Source of the DNA: Enterobacter sp. Bisph1
GTDB taxonomy: Bacteria > Pseudomonadota > Gammaproteobacteria > Enterobacterales > Enterobacteriaceae
Reading direction: 5' to 3'
NCBI RefSeq assembly: GCF_000814905.1
Contig: NZ_JXAG01000037.1
Location: 1 to 64,000 of the forward strand
DNA length: 64,000 nucleotides
The notes under the pieces were generated by a model. It did not search any database, had not been told where the DNA came from, and saw only the letters and a list, made by a program, of their open reading frames with translations. Shown piece after piece: positions 5,906-16,911 of the stretch (position 1 is the stretch's first letter; each line of letters opens with the position of its first letter). Made by a program: the position numbers and the translations under genes.

Positions 5906-7750
5906 TTAATCGTCGAGGAAGCTACGCAGCACTTCAGAGCGGCTCGGGTGACGCAGTTTGCGCAACGCCTTCGCTTCGATCTGACGGATACGTTCGCGGG
6001 TTACGTCGAACTGTTTACCCACTTCTTCCAGCGTATGGTCGGTGTTCATATCGATACCGAAACGCATACGCAGGACCTTCGCTTCACGGGCGGTCAGGCC
6101 CGCCAGAACGTCGTGCGTGGCGGCGCGCAGGCTCTCGGTGGTGGCAGAGTCCAGCGGCAGCTCGAGGGTGGTATCCTCGATAAAATCACCCAGATGCGAA
6201 TCTTCATCATCACCAATCGGTGTTTCCATGGAGATTGGCTCTTTGGCGATTTTCAGCACTTTACGAATCTTATCTTCCGGCATCAGCATACGCTCAGCCA
6301 GCTCTTCCGGCGTCGGTTCACGCCCCATCTCTTGCAGCATCTGGCGGGAAATACGGTTGAGCTTGTTGATAGTCTCAATCATATGTACCGGAATACGAAT
6401 GGTGCGTGCCTGATCCGCGATGGAACGGGTGATCGCCTGACGGATCCACCAGGTTGCGTAGGTGGAGAATTTATAGCCACGGCGATATTCGAACTTATCT
6501 ACCGCCTTCATCAAACCAATGTTGCCTTCCTGAATCAGATCGAGGAACTGCAAACCACGGTTGGTGTATTTTTTAGCGATAGAGATAACCAGACGCAGGT
6601 TCGCTTCAACCATCTCTTTCTTCGCACGACGCGCTTTCGCTTCGCCGATAGACATACGACGGTTGATATCTTTAACCTGCTCGATGGTCAGGCCGGTCTC
6701 TTCTTCAATCTGCTGCAGCTTCATCAGGCCACGCTGAACTTCTTCCGCCACTTCATGCAGCTTCTCAGACCACGGTTTGTTCATCGCCAGCGCGGCGTTA
6801 AACCAGGTCTCGTTCGTTTCGTTGCCGGTGAACAGCGTAATGAAGTTTTTCTTCGGCATTTTGCACTGTTCAACGCACAGCTTCATGATGATACGTTCCT
6901 GGGTACGCACGCGATCCATCATGATACGCATGCTGTTAACCAGGTAATCGAACTGTTTCGGCACCAGACGGAACTGTTTGAACACTTCAGAAAGCTTCAG
7001 GATCTCTTCCTGCGCCGCGGCGTGGCTGCGGCCTTTAGCTTTGATGGTGTCGCGGGTCAGTTCGTACTGGGTACGCAGCTCGGCGAATTTCTCACGCGCC
7101 AGCTCAGGATCGATGCTGTTGTCATCGTCGCTGTTGTCGTCGTCGTCTTCATCTTCGTCGTCTTCGTCGTCATCCATCTCTTCGCTGGAGAGTTCAGATC
7201 CCACATGGGTGGCGGTTGGCGCCATCTCTTCTTCAGCGTTTGGATCGACAAAGCCGGTGATCAAATCGGACAGGCGAGCCTGTTCCGCTTCCACGCGATC
7301 GTACTGCTCCAGCAGATAGGTGATCGCTTCCGGGTATTCGGCGACGGAGCACTGAACCTGGTTGATCCCGTCTTCGATGCGTTTAGCGATGTCAATTTCG
7401 CCTTCGCGGGTCAACAGTTCAACGGTGCCCATTTCACGCATATACATGCGTACCGGGTCAGTGGTGCGCCCGATTTCAGATTCAACGCTGGAAAGCACTT
7501 GTGCGGCGGCTTCTTCCGCGTCTTCGTCAGTGTTGTTGGAGTTTTCAGCCAGCAACAGATCATCGGCGTCCGGTGCTTCTTCCATCACCTGGATGCCCAT
7601 GTCGTTGATCATTTGGATGATGTCTTCGATCTGATCGGAGTCGACGATATCTTCCGGCAGATGGTCATTGACCTCGGCATAGGTCAGATAGCCTTGCTCC
7701 TTACCACGGGTGACAAGAAGCTTAAGCTGTGACTGCGGGTTTTGCTCCAT
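5906..7750 (-). CDS. rpoD: RNA polymerase sigma-70 factor
   Basis: A 614-residue primary sigma factor, one residue longer than in E. coli. Domains in order: region 1.1 (1-80), region 1.2 (about 95-135), a non-conserved region containing a very acidic Asp/Glu run near residues 190-212, region 2 (about 380-450, with [17 protein letters not shown] promoter-melting segment), region 3, and region 4 with the -35-binding helix-turn-helix ([18 protein letters not shown], about 574-592). It directs core polymerase to housekeeping promoters. It is the last gene of the macromolecular synthesis operon rpsU-dnaG-rpoD. The 156-bp gap after dnaG probably holds the mRNA processing site known in E. coli, but I cannot see it directly. 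Confidence 0.98.
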   Translation of the reverse strand: MEQNPQSQLKLLVTRGKEQGYLTYAEVNDHLPEDIVDSDQIEDIIQMINDMGIQVMEEAPDADDLLLAENSNNTDEDAEEAAAQVLSSVESEIGRTTDPVRMYMREMGTVELLTREGEIDIAKRIEDGINQVQCSVAEYPEAITYLLEQYDRVEAEQARLSDLITGFVDPNAEEEMAPTATHVGSELSSEEMDDDEDDEDEDDDDNSDDDNSIDPELAREKFAELRTQYELTRDTIKAKGRSHAAAQEEILKLSEVFKQFRLVPKQFDYLVNSMRIMMDRVRTQERIIMKLCVEQCKMPKKNFITLFTGNETNETWFNAALAMNKPWSEKLHEVAEEVQRGLMKLQQIEEETGLTIEQVKDINRRMSIGEAKARRAKKEMVEANLRLVISIAKKYTNRGLQFLDLIQEGNIGLMKAVDKFEYRRGYKFSTYATWWIRQAITRSIADQARTIRIPVHMIETINKLNRISRQMLQEMGREPTPEELAERMLMPEDKIRKVLKIAKEPISMETPIGDDEDSHLGDFIEDTTLELPLDSATTESLRAATHDVLAGLTAREAKVLRMRFGIDMNTDHTLEEVGKQFDVTRERIRQIEAKALRKLRHPSRSEVLRSFLDD

Positions 7751-7906
7751 AAGACGGTATCCACACTTAATTCACGAGGGTTGGTGTCGGTCGGCGAAAA
7801 AAACCGCCAACATTTAACGCGAGGGTGTATTTATATCTTTGCCGCTGGCCCTCAACGCGGCTGTCGGGATCTTCCCGATCGATTATCGGCACTTAAGCCG
7901 TTGAAT

Positions 7907-9652
7907 TTACTTTTTTGCCAGTTCCTGGTTTAACTGCCATAGCTCCCGGCGTTCTTCGCTGCTTAAACCATGTGTGCGGTCGCGAGCTATCAACTCTTCT
8001 TGCCGCCGTTCAAGCATCGAATCAAACATATGATTGAGCGCGTCTGTGAACGTTTTTTCAGCGATGTCTTTATCTGCTATATCGTCCCACATTGACAACT
8101 TTTCAAGTGTTGCGGCCTCTTTTGTGCCGCGATAGTGTTCCAGCAACTGCCCGGTATTCAGACCCGGCTGTGACAAACAAGTGTTGACCAGTTCTGAAAA
8201 TAAGCCAAGCCCGGCGAGCCTTGATGGATCCAAACCTTCTAACGGCGGTACTTTTGGCGCCAGTTCCGGGTTCTGGATCAACAGTCCTATCAGTATACGC
8301 ATGGTTGTGCGTTTTAGCTGGGGAGCGGGGCGCGCCGCTGCGCTTTCCACCTGTTTTGGCATTAATCGATCAAGCTGAGCATCATCGAAAATACCAATTT
8401 TATTCCCCAACAGCTGTCGCAACTGGATGCGTAGCGTTTCGCCTGGCACCTGGTTTATCAACGGCAGTGCCAGCGCGGCAAGCTGGGTTGTTCCGTCTGG
8501 CGTGGTTAAATCCGCCTGCGGCAACAGGCTGTTAAACAGAAACGTGGAGAGCGGCTGAGCCTGCTCCATCCGCGCTTCGAACGCCTCTTTACCCTCTTTA
8601 CGCACCAGCGTATCCGGATCTTCACCGTCCGGCAGAAACATAAAACGCAGCTGTCGGCCATCGCTCATATAGGGCAGCGCGGTCTCCAGCGCTCGCCATG
8701 CGGCATCGCGTCCTGCGCGATCGCCGTCGTAACAGCAGATGACGTTTTTCGTTACGCGAAACAGTAACTGAATATGATCCGCTGTAGTTGATGTACCCAG
8801 CGAAGCCACCGCGTAGTTAATGCCGTACTGCGCCAGCGCAACGACATCCATATAACCTTCGACGACTAACAGCCGCTGGGGTTCATCTTTATCCTGCTGC
8901 GCTTCATAAAGGCCATACAGCTGGCGGCCCTTATGGAAAATATCCGTCTCCGGCGAGTTAAGGTATTTTGGCGTATCGTTACCCAGAACGCGACCACCAA
9001 AACCAATCACCCGTCCCCGTTTATCACGAATCGGAAACATTACCCGTTCGCGAAAACGATCGTAACTGCGTCCCTGGTCGTTGGTGACCAGCATTCCAGC
9101 ATCAATCAGCGACTTGCGGTTTTCGCTATTGTCGCCGAAACGTTTCAACACATTGTCCCAGCCGGGCGGCGCGTAACCAATGGCGAAACGCGTAATGATT
9201 TCGCTGGTCAAACCGCGCCTGGACAGATACTGGCGAGCAGGCTCTGCGGCAGCTTGTGTTAAAGATTGCTGATAGAACGCGTTCAGCCCATCCATTAATT
9301 GATAGAGCGTTTGCCGTTGATGGCGCTCAATCAGGCTGGGCCCACTGCCTGCTTCAAACGGCACTTCAAGATTGTGCATCGCGGCAAGTTCTTCGACGCT
9401 TTCGACGAACTCGAGCTTGTCGTAGTTCATCAGGAAGTCGAGAGCGTTGCCGTGCGCGCCGCAGCCAAAGCAATGGTAAAACTGTTTTTCACCGTTCACG
9501 GTGAAAGAGGGGGTTTTTTCGTTATGGAATGGACAGCACGCGTGATAGTTCTTGCCCTGCTTTTTCAGCTTTACACGCGCGTCGATGAGATCGACGATGT
9601 CGGTGCGCGCCAGCAGGTCATTGATAAAGACACGTGGGATTCGTCCAGCCAT
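7907..9652 (-). CDS. dnaG: DNA primase
   Basis: A 581-residue protein, equal in length to E. coli DnaG. It synthesises RNA primers for replication at the fork. The N-terminal CHC2 zinc ribbon has Cys40, His43, Cys61 and Cys64; the central TOPRIM catalytic domain includes LLVVEGYMDVVALAQ (about 260-275) with the catalytic Glu and the CYDGDRAGRDA acidic motif (about 306-316); the C-terminal region is the DnaB helicase-binding domain. Middle gene of the rpsU-dnaG-rpoD operon, where E. coli limits its expression through the terminator between rpsU and dnaG; the same hairpin is present here at 9744-9775. Confidence 0.98.
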   Translation of the reverse strand: MAGRIPRVFINDLLARTDIVDLIDARVKLKKQGKNYHACCPFHNEKTPSFTVNGEKQFYHCFGCGAHGNALDFLMNYDKLEFVESVEELAAMHNLEVPFEAGSGPSLIERHQRQTLYQLMDGLNAFYQQSLTQAAAEPARQYLSRRGLTSEIITRFAIGYAPPGWDNVLKRFGDNSENRKSLIDAGMLVTNDQGRSYDRFRERVMFPIRDKRGRVIGFGGRVLGNDTPKYLNSPETDIFHKGRQLYGLYEAQQDKDEPQRLLVVEGYMDVVALAQYGINYAVASLGTSTTADHIQLLFRVTKNVICCYDGDRAGRDAAWRALETALPYMSDGRQLRFMFLPDGEDPDTLVRKEGKEAFEARMEQAQPLSTFLFNSLLPQADLTTPDGTTQLAALALPLINQVPGETLRIQLRQLLGNKIGIFDDAQLDRLMPKQVESAAARPAPQLKRTTMRILIGLLIQNPELAPKVPPLEGLDPSRLAGLGLFSELVNTCLSQPGLNTGQLLEHYRGTKEAATLEKLSMWDDIADKDIAEKTFTDALNHMFDSMLERRQEELIARDRTHGLSSEERRELWQLNQELAKK

Positions 9653-9743
9653 AGGCCCCGTTTTGAGCTTTTATAGCCATTGCTTTCCGGGCCGATGAAA
9701 GGTGACCGAAAACCGCAGGATATATCAGGTTATAAACGAAAAT

Positions 9744-9775
9744 AAGCCGCGCATTCCTTTCGGAAGCACGGCCTT
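9744..9775 (-). terminator. Internal attenuating terminator between rpsU and dnaG (T1)
   Basis: Imperfect 14-bp stem: on the minus strand AAGGCCGTGCTTCC pairs with GGAATGCGCGGCTT around a GAAA tetraloop, followed by ATTTTCG. It is placed like terminator T1 of the E. coli operon, which reduces primase and sigma expression relative to S21. Confidence 0.85.
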
Positions 9776-9820
9776 ACAACTACAACTCGGTCTAAACGAA
9801 AGGGCGCTCGCCCAGACGAA

Positions 9821-10216
<396 letters not shown>

Positions 10217-10274
10217 TTACATCGCCCGGCATTCGCCCTACACTGCGCGCTATTGCAAAGAGGTAAACAGAGTC

Positions 10275-11288
10275 ATGCGCATACTGGGCATTGAAACATC
10301 CTGCGATGAAACCGGCATCGCAATTTATGACGATCAACAGGGGCTTTTAGCCAACCAATTGTATAGTCAGGTGAAACTTCACGCTGATTACGGCGGCGTT
10401 GTGCCGGAACTGGCTTCGCGCGATCACGTGCGTAAAACCGTGCCGCTGATTCAGGCCGCGCTTAAAGAGGCCGGACTGAGGGCGAAAGATATTGATGCGG
10501 TGGCCTATACCGCAGGCCCGGGGCTGGTGGGTGCGCTGCTGGTGGGCGCAACGGTAGGCCGTTCCCTCGCCTTTGCCTGGGATGTACCGGCGATTCCGGT
10601 TCACCATATGGAAGGTCATCTGCTGGCACCGATGCTGGAAGAGAATCCTCCGGCGTTTCCTTTTGTGGCGCTGCTGGTTTCCGGCGGTCATACGCAACTT
10701 ATTAGCGTAACCGGGATTGGTCATTATCAACTGCTCGGTGAGTCGATTGACGATGCCGCTGGTGAAGCCTTTGATAAAACCGCCAAACTGCTGGGGCTTG
10801 ATTATCCCGGCGGGCCGATGTTGTCGAAACTGGCGTCGCAGGGCACGGAAGGGCGTTTTGTCTTTCCGCGTCCGATGACCGATCGCCCGGGGCTCGATTT
10901 TAGTTTCTCCGGGTTAAAAACCTTCGCGGCGAATACCATTCGCAATAATGGTAATGATGAACAAACCCGCGCCGATATTGCTCGCGCGTTTGAAGATGCG
11001 GTGGTTGATACGCTGATGATCAAATGCAAGCGCGCGCTGGAGCAGACGGGCTTTACCCGTTTGGTTATGGCGGGCGGCGTCAGCGCGAACCGTACGCTGC
11101 GTGCAAAGCTGGCCGAGATGATGCACAAGCGCCGTGGCGAAGTGTTCTATGCGCGCCCGGAGTTTTGCACTGATAACGGCGCGATGATTGCGTATGCAGG
11201 AATGGTACGTTTGAAAGCCGGACATGATGCCGGACTTGGGGTAACGGTGCGTCCGCGCTGGCCTCTGGCGGAGCTGCCCGCTGCTTAA
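10275..11288 (+). CDS. tsaD: tRNA threonylcarbamoyladenosine transferase TsaD
   Basis: A 337-residue protein of the Kae1/TsaD ASKHA family, the size of E. coli TsaD (formerly ygjD/gcp). With TsaB and TsaE it transfers the threonylcarbamoyl group to A37 of tRNAs reading ANN codons, an essential step. Metal-binding HMEGH motif lies at residues 111-115 (His111, His115); the N-terminal [10 protein letters not shown] (5-14) is the nucleotide-binding phosphate loop, and the second phosphate segment [12 protein letters not shown] lies near 270. It is divergent from rpsU with the shared promoter region, as in E. coli. Confidence 0.98.
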   Translation: MRILGIETSCDETGIAIYDDQQGLLANQLYSQVKLHADYGGVVPELASRDHVRKTVPLIQAALKEAGLRAKDIDAVAYTAGPGLVGALLVGATVGRSLAFAWDVPAIPVHHMEGHLLAPMLEENPPAFPFVALLVSGGHTQLISVTGIGHYQLLGESIDDAAGEAFDKTAKLLGLDYPGGPMLSKLASQGTEGRFVFPRPMTDRPGLDFSFSGLKTFAANTIRNNGNDEQTRADIARAFEDAVVDTLMIKCKRALEQTGFTRLVMAGGVSANRTLRAKLAEMMHKRRGEVFYARPEFCTDNGAMIAYAGMVRLKAGHDAGLGVTVRPRWPLAELPAA

Positions 11289-11327
11289 AAAGCAGTTGCC
11301 CGGTTGCACAGAATGCGCCGGGCACGC

Positions 11328-11960
11328 TTATGACGCTTTTTCGCTCTCGTCTTTCTGCGCTTTTTTCTTCTTCAGCTTCGACCAGATTTTGCTTTCCTGA
11401 TGTCGCCAAAGACGCTGAATATTATCGTGATGGCGCAGCAGGATCAGGCACGAGAGCATCGCCACCGGAAAGGTAAACTGCGGTTTAAACCACCAGACAT
11501 AAAAGGGCGCTATCAGGGCGCTGACAATCGCGCCCAGCGATGAATACCCGCTTAACAGCACCGTTAACAGCCAGGTCCCCGCCATAACGCCGGTTAAATC
11601 CCAGCCGATAGGTGCGATAGCGCCAAACGCCGTCGCCACCCCTTTACCACCCTGGAATTTGAAGAAAATCGGCCAGATATGGCCAAGACAGGCGGCGATG
11701 GCGATAAGCCCCAGCCAGAACGGCGTAATGCCAAGGGCGTACGCGCCCCACACCGGTAGCATGCCTTTTAAAACGTCGAAAGCCAGTACCGTTACGGCTG
11801 CTCCCTTGCCGCCAATTCGTAATACGTTGGTCGCCCCCGGATTGCCAGAACCGCTAACGCGCGGATCGGGCAGACCGGTGATGCGGCAGACCAGAATGGC
11901 GCTGCAAATTGAGCCGCAAAGGTACGCAAGGAGAATCATTCCAGGCGCGATTGCACTCAT
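11328..11960 (-). CDS. plsY: Glycerol-3-phosphate acyltransferase PlsY
   Basis: A 210-residue inner-membrane protein with about five transmembrane segments. It transfers acyl groups from acyl-phosphate to glycerol-3-phosphate, the first step of phospholipid synthesis in the PlsX/PlsY route. Conserved motifs include GSGNPGATN (38-45), [14 protein letters not shown] (glycine-rich phosphate-binding loop, about 100-113) and the basic, Lys-rich C-terminal tail. It converges on tsaD and is divergent from folB. Same length class and place as E. coli ygiH. Confidence 0.96.
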   Translation of the reverse strand: MSAIAPGMILLAYLCGSICSAILVCRITGLPDPRVSGSGNPGATNVLRIGGKGAAVTVLAFDVLKGMLPVWGAYALGITPFWLGLIAIAACLGHIWPIFFKFQGGKGVATAFGAIAPIGWDLTGVMAGTWLLTVLLSGYSSLGAIVSALIAPFYVWWFKPQFTFPVAMLSCLILLRHHDNIQRLWRHQESKIWSKLKKKKAQKDESEKAS

Positions 11961-12122
11961 AACGCTGTTCCGTTGTGAAAATGTCGTTTTATACTCTGCA
12001 TCCGTGGATAATACGCATAATTAACGAAAAGTGGTATCCAGGTTTTGCGCAAAATCTGACAGGTTGCAGGAAAGATGCGGTCTGACAGCGGCAGCGCCGG
12101 AGCAAACAGCAGGCGGGGTGGA

Positions 12123-12491
12123 ATGGACATTGTATTTATAGAGCAGCTCTCGGTCATCACGACCATTGGCGTTTACGACTGGGAACAGACCATTGAGCAG
12201 AAGCTGGTGTTCGATATCGAAATGGCCTGGGATAATCGCCGGGCGGCAAAGAGCGATGATGTTAATGACTGTCTTAGCTATGCGGATATCGCCGACGTGA
12301 TTGTCGGCCACGTTGAAGGCGGTCGCTTTGCACTGGTTGAACGCGTCGCCGAAGAGGTGGCCGATCTGTTGCTGGCACGTTTTAACTCGCCGTGGGTTCG
12401 CATCAAACTGAGCAAGCCCGGAGCCGTCGCCCGCGCGCTGAATGTCGGCGTCATTATCGAACGTGGCCTAAATCCGAAAGGCAGTATTTAA
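12123..12491 (+). CDS. folB: Dihydroneopterin aldolase
   Basis: A 122-residue protein, the same length as E. coli FolB. It cleaves 7,8-dihydroneopterin to 6-hydroxymethyl-dihydropterin in folate synthesis and forms an octamer. The start MDIVFIEQLSV and the segment RIKLSKPGAVARA (about 94-106, with the catalytic Lys) are diagnostic. I chose ATG 12123 over an upstream in-frame ATG at 12075, which would add 16 residues not found in the family. A terminator follows at 12546. Confidence 0.97.
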   Translation: MDIVFIEQLSVITTIGVYDWEQTIEQKLVFDIEMAWDNRRAAKSDDVNDCLSYADIADVIVGHVEGGRFALVERVAEEVADLLLARFNSPWVRIKLSKPGAVARALNVGVIIERGLNPKGSI

Positions 12492-12545
12492 ATTCATAAT
12501 CGTTAAACCAAGCGCTAGTATTCAGGTCATAGATAGCGGTCTTTC

Positions 12546-12577
12546 ACGGCTTCTCTGCGGGAAAAGCCGTTTTTTTA
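12546..12577 (+). terminator. Terminator of folB
   Basis: Stem ACGGCTT (12546-12552) with AAGCCGT (12564-12570), followed by seven T. Confidence 0.88.
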
Positions 12578-12598
12578 TATCTTTTTAGGGGTTTATTG

Positions 12599-13417
12599 AT
12601 GGGCGATATGCATTCATTGCTGATAGCAGCCATTCTGGGCGTTGTTGAAGGTCTTACAGAATTTCTGCCCGTATCCAGCACCGGTCACATGATAATCGTA
12701 GGCCATATATTGGGCTTTGAAGGCGACACGGCAAAAACGTTCGAAGTGGTGATCCAGTTAGGTTCGATCCTCGCCGTGGTGGTGATGTTCTGGCGTCGTC
12801 TGTTTGGCCTGATTGGCATTCATTTTGGCAAACCACGCCACGAAGGCACGGGTACCGGGCGCCTGACGCTGATTCATATCCTGTTAGGTATGATCCCGGC
12901 GGTGGTGCTGGGTCTGGTGTTCCACGACGCTATCAAGTCGCTGTTTAACCCACGCAACGTAGCCTATGCGTTGGTGGTTGGCGGTTTCCTGCTGATTGCT
13001 GCCGAACTACTGAAGCCGAAAGTGCCGCGCGCGCAGGGCGTTGATGATATGACCTATCGTCAGGCGTTTATGATTGGCTGCTTCCAGTGTCTGGCGCTGT
13101 GGCCGGGCTTTTCCCGCTCGGGGGCAACGATTTCCGGCGGCATGTTAATGGGCGTGAGCCGCTATGCCGCGTCGGAGTTCTCTTTCCTGCTGGCGGTGCC
13201 AATGATGATGGGCGCAACGGCGCTGGATCTCTATAAAAGCATCGGCTTTTTGACCACGGGCGATATCCCGATGTTCGCCGTGGGTTTTATCACGGCCTTT
13301 ATTGTGGCGCTGATTGCCATTAAAACCTTCCTGGAGCTGATTAAACACATCTCCTTTATCCCATTCGCGATTTACCGTTTCGTGGTCGCGGCGGCGGTTT
13401 ATGTAGTCTTCTTCTAA
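12599..13417 (+). CDS. uppP: Undecaprenyl-diphosphatase UppP (BacA)
   Basis: A 272-residue polytopic membrane protein. It dephosphorylates undecaprenyl pyrophosphate so that the lipid carrier for peptidoglycan and other polymers is recycled; overexpression gives bacitracin resistance. Motif [14 protein letters not shown] (17-30, with Glu17, Glu21 and His30) and PGFSRSGAT (about 168-176) form the active site. ATG 12599 is preferred over the in-frame TTG three bases earlier; it follows AGGGG. The gene converges on cca with a shared hairpin. Confidence 0.96.
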   Translation: MGDMHSLLIAAILGVVEGLTEFLPVSSTGHMIIVGHILGFEGDTAKTFEVVIQLGSILAVVVMFWRRLFGLIGIHFGKPRHEGTGTGRLTLIHILLGMIPAVVLGLVFHDAIKSLFNPRNVAYALVVGGFLLIAAELLKPKVPRAQGVDDMTYRQAFMIGCFQCLALWPGFSRSGATISGGMLMGVSRYAASEFSFLLAVPMMMGATALDLYKSIGFLTTGDIPMFAVGFITAFIVALIAIKTFLELIKHISFIPFAIYRFVVAAAVYVVFF

Positions 13418-13421
13418 TAAA

Positions 13422-13455
13422 CGTTGCGCCCTCAGTCTTGCGGCTGAGGGCAACG
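13422..13455. terminator. Shared hairpin between uppP and cca
   Basis: Arms CGTTGCGCCCTCA (13422-13434) and CTGAGGGCAACG (13444-13455), with one unpaired base. It overlaps the last codons of cca (stop at 13432-13434). No clear T tract, so it may be an RNA 3'-end stabiliser as much as a terminator. Confidence 0.6.
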
Positions 13456-14673
13456 CTGTTCCTTCCAGGTCGCCAGCGCCGCTATCCGGCGTCGGGTCAG
13501 CTCTTCACGCACTTGTGCACCTTTGAACCCTGCATCAATCACCGCTTTGGTCGGTACGGCGCGCGCCACGTCCCACGCTTCACGCAGTAAACGTCCTTGC
13601 GAATAATCACAGGCTTCAAAGCCGGTACGTCCCCGTACGTCAGCTTCGCTGGTCAGGGCAATCTGCTCAACGCGCTGCGGTTTGCGCCACGCATCGATGG
13701 AATCAAACAGTTTGACGATGGTTTTCGGCTGTAAAATCGGAAAGGTGTGGATCAGATCGTGAAACTCTGCGACAAGTTTTGCCAAATCGCGGATCTCATT
13801 GGGTACGCGCAAGCGCTGGCAAAGCCCATGCACCAGTTTCACGCCCGCCGGGCCGTGTCCGTGGTGACGGGGCCAGAGCTCTTTCGGCGTTAAACCTTTG
13901 CCCAAATCATGGCACAGCGTCGCAAAGCGCACATCGACATGCGGGCTGAGCATCGCCGCCATCGATAACGTCATCAGCGTATGCACGCCGGTGTCGATCT
14001 CCGGGTGCCATTTCGCCGGGGCCGGTACGCCAAACAGGGCGTCGATTTCCGGGAACAGCACTTTCAGCGCGCCGCAATCGCGCAGCACCTGGAAGTAAAC
14101 CTGGGGATTTCGGGTTTGCAGGGCGTTTTCCGTCTCCTTCCATACCCGTTCGGTTGTCAGGTGCGTTAGCTCGCCCGCCTCGGTCATCGCTCGCATCAGC
14201 GCCATCGTTTCATCGGCAATACGGAAGCTAAGATGGGCGTAACGGGCGGCGAAGCGGGCAACGCGCAGCACGCGTAGCGGATCTTCGCCGAAAGCGGGGG
14301 AAACATGGCGCAGGATGCGGTTGCGCAGGTCTTGCTGCCCGCCGTAGGGATCGATGATGTCACCCTGGCTATCCTGCGCCAGCGCATTGACGGTGAGATC
14401 CCGGCGCAGCAGATCCTGCTCCAGCGTGACGTCCGGTGCGGCATAGCAGGTAAAACCGGTGTAGCCCGAGCCGGATTTACGCTCGGTACGCGCCAGCGCA
14501 TACTCTTCGTGGCTTTGTGGATGGAGAAACACAGGAAAATCGCGGCCTACCTGCTGGTATCCCGCGTCAAGCATCTCTTGTGGCGTAGCGCCGACAACAA
14601 CCCAATCTTTGTCTTTGACCGGCAGACCCAACAACGTATCACGTACAGCACCACCGACCAGATAACTCTTCAC
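13432..14673 (-). CDS. cca: CCA-adding tRNA nucleotidyltransferase
   Basis: A 413-residue multifunctional enzyme, one residue longer than E. coli Cca. It adds or repairs the 3' CCA end of tRNAs without a template. The N-terminal nucleotidyltransferase head has GGAVRD (7-12) and the metal-binding DKD at 21-23; the ERxxxE-type region and the C-terminal HD phosphohydrolase domain (CHDLGKG, near 255) follow, the latter typical of gammaproteobacterial Cca. The start codon is GTG, as in E. coli, preceded by a good AGGAGAG site. Confidence 0.97.
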   Translation of the reverse strand: MKSYLVGGAVRDTLLGLPVKDKDWVVVGATPQEMLDAGYQQVGRDFPVFLHPQSHEEYALARTERKSGSGYTGFTCYAAPDVTLEQDLLRRDLTVNALAQDSQGDIIDPYGGQQDLRNRILRHVSPAFGEDPLRVLRVARFAARYAHLSFRIADETMALMRAMTEAGELTHLTTERVWKETENALQTRNPQVYFQVLRDCGALKVLFPEIDALFGVPAPAKWHPEIDTGVHTLMTLSMAAMLSPHVDVRFATLCHDLGKGLTPKELWPRHHGHGPAGVKLVHGLCQRLRVPNEIRDLAKLVAEFHDLIHTFPILQPKTIVKLFDSIDAWRKPQRVEQIALTSEADVRGRTGFEACDYSQGRLLREAWDVARAVPTKAVIDAGFKGAQVREELTRRRIAALATWKEQRCPQPQD

Positions 14674-14740
14674 GCCGCCACTCTCCTCTACACATTCGCT
14701 AACAGATAATACGTAAGTGTAGAGAAGATGGCGAATCTGC

Positions 14741-15355
14741 TTAGTTCATCCAGCGATCTTTGCGTTTGCGGGTGGGGATCATATGCGGCAGCAGTAGGCC
14801 GAGGAGCAAACCCGCGCCGAGCACGCCGCCGCCATACATAAACCACTGCATAATAATGGTGCGCTGTTTGTCATCCAGCTGCAGGTTGGCGGCGTTGACC
14901 TTTTTCTGCGCCACAATTAACTCATTCTTGAGCTTCTGATTTTCATCTTTTAGGCCGTTGATGACGCTGTCGCTCTGGGCGACTTTCTGCTGCATCTCGG
15001 CGGTACGCTGGTTCCAGGTATTGTCGATATTGTTCAGTTTATCGGTCAGCGTTTTTACCTGGTTTTCCAGTTCCGGCATGCGGGTGCGCAGGCTGGGCTG
15101 GCTGTTAAGCTGTTTTAAGGGGATCCACGCGGTGCGACCGGTGCTGTCGCGCACCTGGCCGTAATCGCTGTTTTCTTGCAATAGAGTCACCTGCTCGCCG
15201 GCGTTCACCGTGCCGACAAGGCGGTAATGATCGCCGGGGCCGCTGCGCACCCAAGTGTTCAGTTCATCGGAAACATAACGTTTTTCTTCGGCGTGGGTGC
15301 CAACAGACACGCTAAGCGCAAAAAGGGTCAATCCAATCAGGCGTAATTTTGGCAT
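14741..15355 (-). CDS. ygiM: Membrane-anchored SH3-domain protein YgiM
   Basis: A 204-residue protein of the TIGR04211/YgiM family. Signal peptide 1-21 (cleavage after THA), a bacterial SH3 domain (about 25-85, [14 protein letters not shown] and GRTAWIP), a coiled coil (about 92-165), and a C-terminal membrane helix (about 172-192) ending in a basic RKRKDRWMN tail in the cytoplasm. I chose the ATG at 15355 (MPKLRL) because an upstream in-frame start would place 35 non-conserved residues before the signal peptide. Role unknown; domain layout suggests a periplasmic envelope function. It is divergent from ygiF. Confidence 0.93.
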   Translation of the reverse strand: MPKLRLIGLTLFALSVSVGTHAEEKRYVSDELNTWVRSGPGDHYRLVGTVNAGEQVTLLQENSDYGQVRDSTGRTAWIPLKQLNSQPSLRTRMPELENQVKTLTDKLNNIDNTWNQRTAEMQQKVAQSDSVINGLKDENQKLKNELIVAQKKVNAANLQLDDKQRTIIMQWFMYGGGVLGAGLLLGLLLPHMIPTRKRKDRWMN

Positions 15356-15594
15356 CAGGCAGTCATTATTTTCATTAAACGTGAGTGATAAACAGTGGCA
15401 ACAGTCTGACGATACCTGGCTGCGGGCATCAATCGGAATCTTCCAGGTCAAACTGCGCACTTACGCGAACTTTTGCACCCGTCAGATTGCGCATTGCATG
15501 GCAATTTGACGCAAAATACTATCTACTGACAAATCTCAGGCGCGTTAGTTCGCCGGAATTTTCATTGATGTGACATAACCATAAGTGCAAAGCC

Positions 15595-16896
15595 ATGGCT
15601 CAGGAAATCGAATTAAAGTTTATCGTTAATCAGGACAGCGTGGAAACGCTTCGTCAACATCTGCATGGGCTGACGCAGGAACATATCGCACCCAGCCAGC
15701 TGCTCAACATCTATTACGAAACGCCGGACAACTGGCTCCGCGGCCACGATATGGGGCTGCGCATTCGCGGTTTTGACGACCAGTATGAGATGACCATGAA
15801 AATCGCCGGTCGTGTGATCGGTGGTTTACATCAGCGTCCTGAATATAACATTCCCCTTACCGGCCCCGAGCTCGATCTGAGCCGCTTCCCGGCGGAAGTT
15901 TGGCCTGAGGGCGTGTTGCCCGATGACTTACAGGCGCAGGCGCAGCCGCTGTTCAGCACAAATTTTGCCCGTGAAAAATGGCTGGTCAACGTCGGCGACA
16001 GCCGCATCGAGATTGGCCTTGATTTGGGCGAGGTGAAAGCGGGCGAGTTGGCCGAGCCGATTTGCGAGCTGGAGCTGGAGCTGCTGAGCGGTTCGGCGAC
16101 GGATGTTCTCAAGCTGGCGCGCCAGTTGGTGAATTTTTCCGGCCTGCGTCAGGGGAGCCTGAGCAAAGCGGCGCGCGGCTACCATCTGGCGCAGGGCAAT
16201 GCGACGCGCGAGCGCCGTCCAACGTCGTTTTTACAAACCCCTGCGAAGGCGAGCGTTGAGCAAGGCTTTGCCGCCGCGCTGGAACTGGCTTTGTCGCAGT
16301 GGCAATACCATGAAGAGCTGTGGGTACGCGGCGATGAAAAAGCGAAAGCTGAAATCCTTAACGCGATTGCGCTGCTGCGCCACGCGCTGACGCTGTTTGG
16401 CGGCATTGTGCCGCGTAAAGCGAGCACTCACTTACGCGATCTGCTGACCCAGTCGGACGCGACTATCACCTCGGCGGTTTCCGCGAACACTGCGGTGTGG
16501 GGTACGGAATCGGCGATGGCGAAGCTGTTACTGACCGAGTGGCTGGTGACGCAGGGCTGGCGCGTCTTCCTTGATGAAAAAGCGCAGGCCAAATTCGCCG
16601 ACTCTTTCAAACGCTTTGCCGATATTCATCTCTCCCGCAGCGCCGCCGAGCTGAAAAAAGCCTTTGCCCAGCCGCTGGGCGACAGCTATCGCGACCAATT
16701 ACCGCGTCTGGTTCGTAATATCGATAACGTATTACTGCTGGGCGGGCGCTACGATCGCGCCCTTGCCGAAGCCTGGCTGGAGAACTGGCAGGGGTTACAC
16801 CATGCCATTGAAACGCGCCAGAGAGTCGAGATCGAACATTTCCGCAATACCGCCATATCCCAGGAGCCGTTCTGGTTGCATAGCGGAAAACGTTAA
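15595..16896 (+). CDS. ygiF: Inorganic triphosphatase (CYTH-CHAD)
   Basis: A 433-residue protein, the same length as E. coli YgiF. The N-terminal CYTH domain (1-200) starts with the signature EIELK at residues 4-8; the C-terminal CHAD domain (about 220-430) is helical with conserved basic residues that bind polyphosphate. The K-12 enzyme hydrolyses inorganic tripolyphosphate with metal ions. It lies 15 bases before glnE, so the two are probably co-transcribed; the functional link is not known. Confidence 0.96.
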   Translation: MAQEIELKFIVNQDSVETLRQHLHGLTQEHIAPSQLLNIYYETPDNWLRGHDMGLRIRGFDDQYEMTMKIAGRVIGGLHQRPEYNIPLTGPELDLSRFPAEVWPEGVLPDDLQAQAQPLFSTNFAREKWLVNVGDSRIEIGLDLGEVKAGELAEPICELELELLSGSATDVLKLARQLVNFSGLRQGSLSKAARGYHLAQGNATRERRPTSFLQTPAKASVEQGFAAALELALSQWQYHEELWVRGDEKAKAEILNAIALLRHALTLFGGIVPRKASTHLRDLLTQSDATITSAVSANTAVWGTESAMAKLLLTEWLVTQGWRVFLDEKAQAKFADSFKRFADIHLSRSAAELKKAFAQPLGDSYRDQLPRLVRNIDNVLLLGGRYDRALAEAWLENWQGLHHAIETRQRVEIEHFRNTAISQEPFWLHSGKR

Positions 16897-16911
16897 CGAA
16901 AGGATATTCCC

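Noticed and set aside
7090-7180. Repetitive GTC/TTC triplet run, looks like a microsatellite
   Set aside because: It encodes the acidic Asp/Glu stretch in the non-conserved region of sigma-70, normal for this protein.
5888-7732. 614-codon open frame on the plus strand opposite rpoD
   Set aside because: It mirrors rpoD codon by codon (same length, out-of-family sequence rich in Phe, His and Gln) and results from high GC third positions of the real gene. rpoD is unmistakable.
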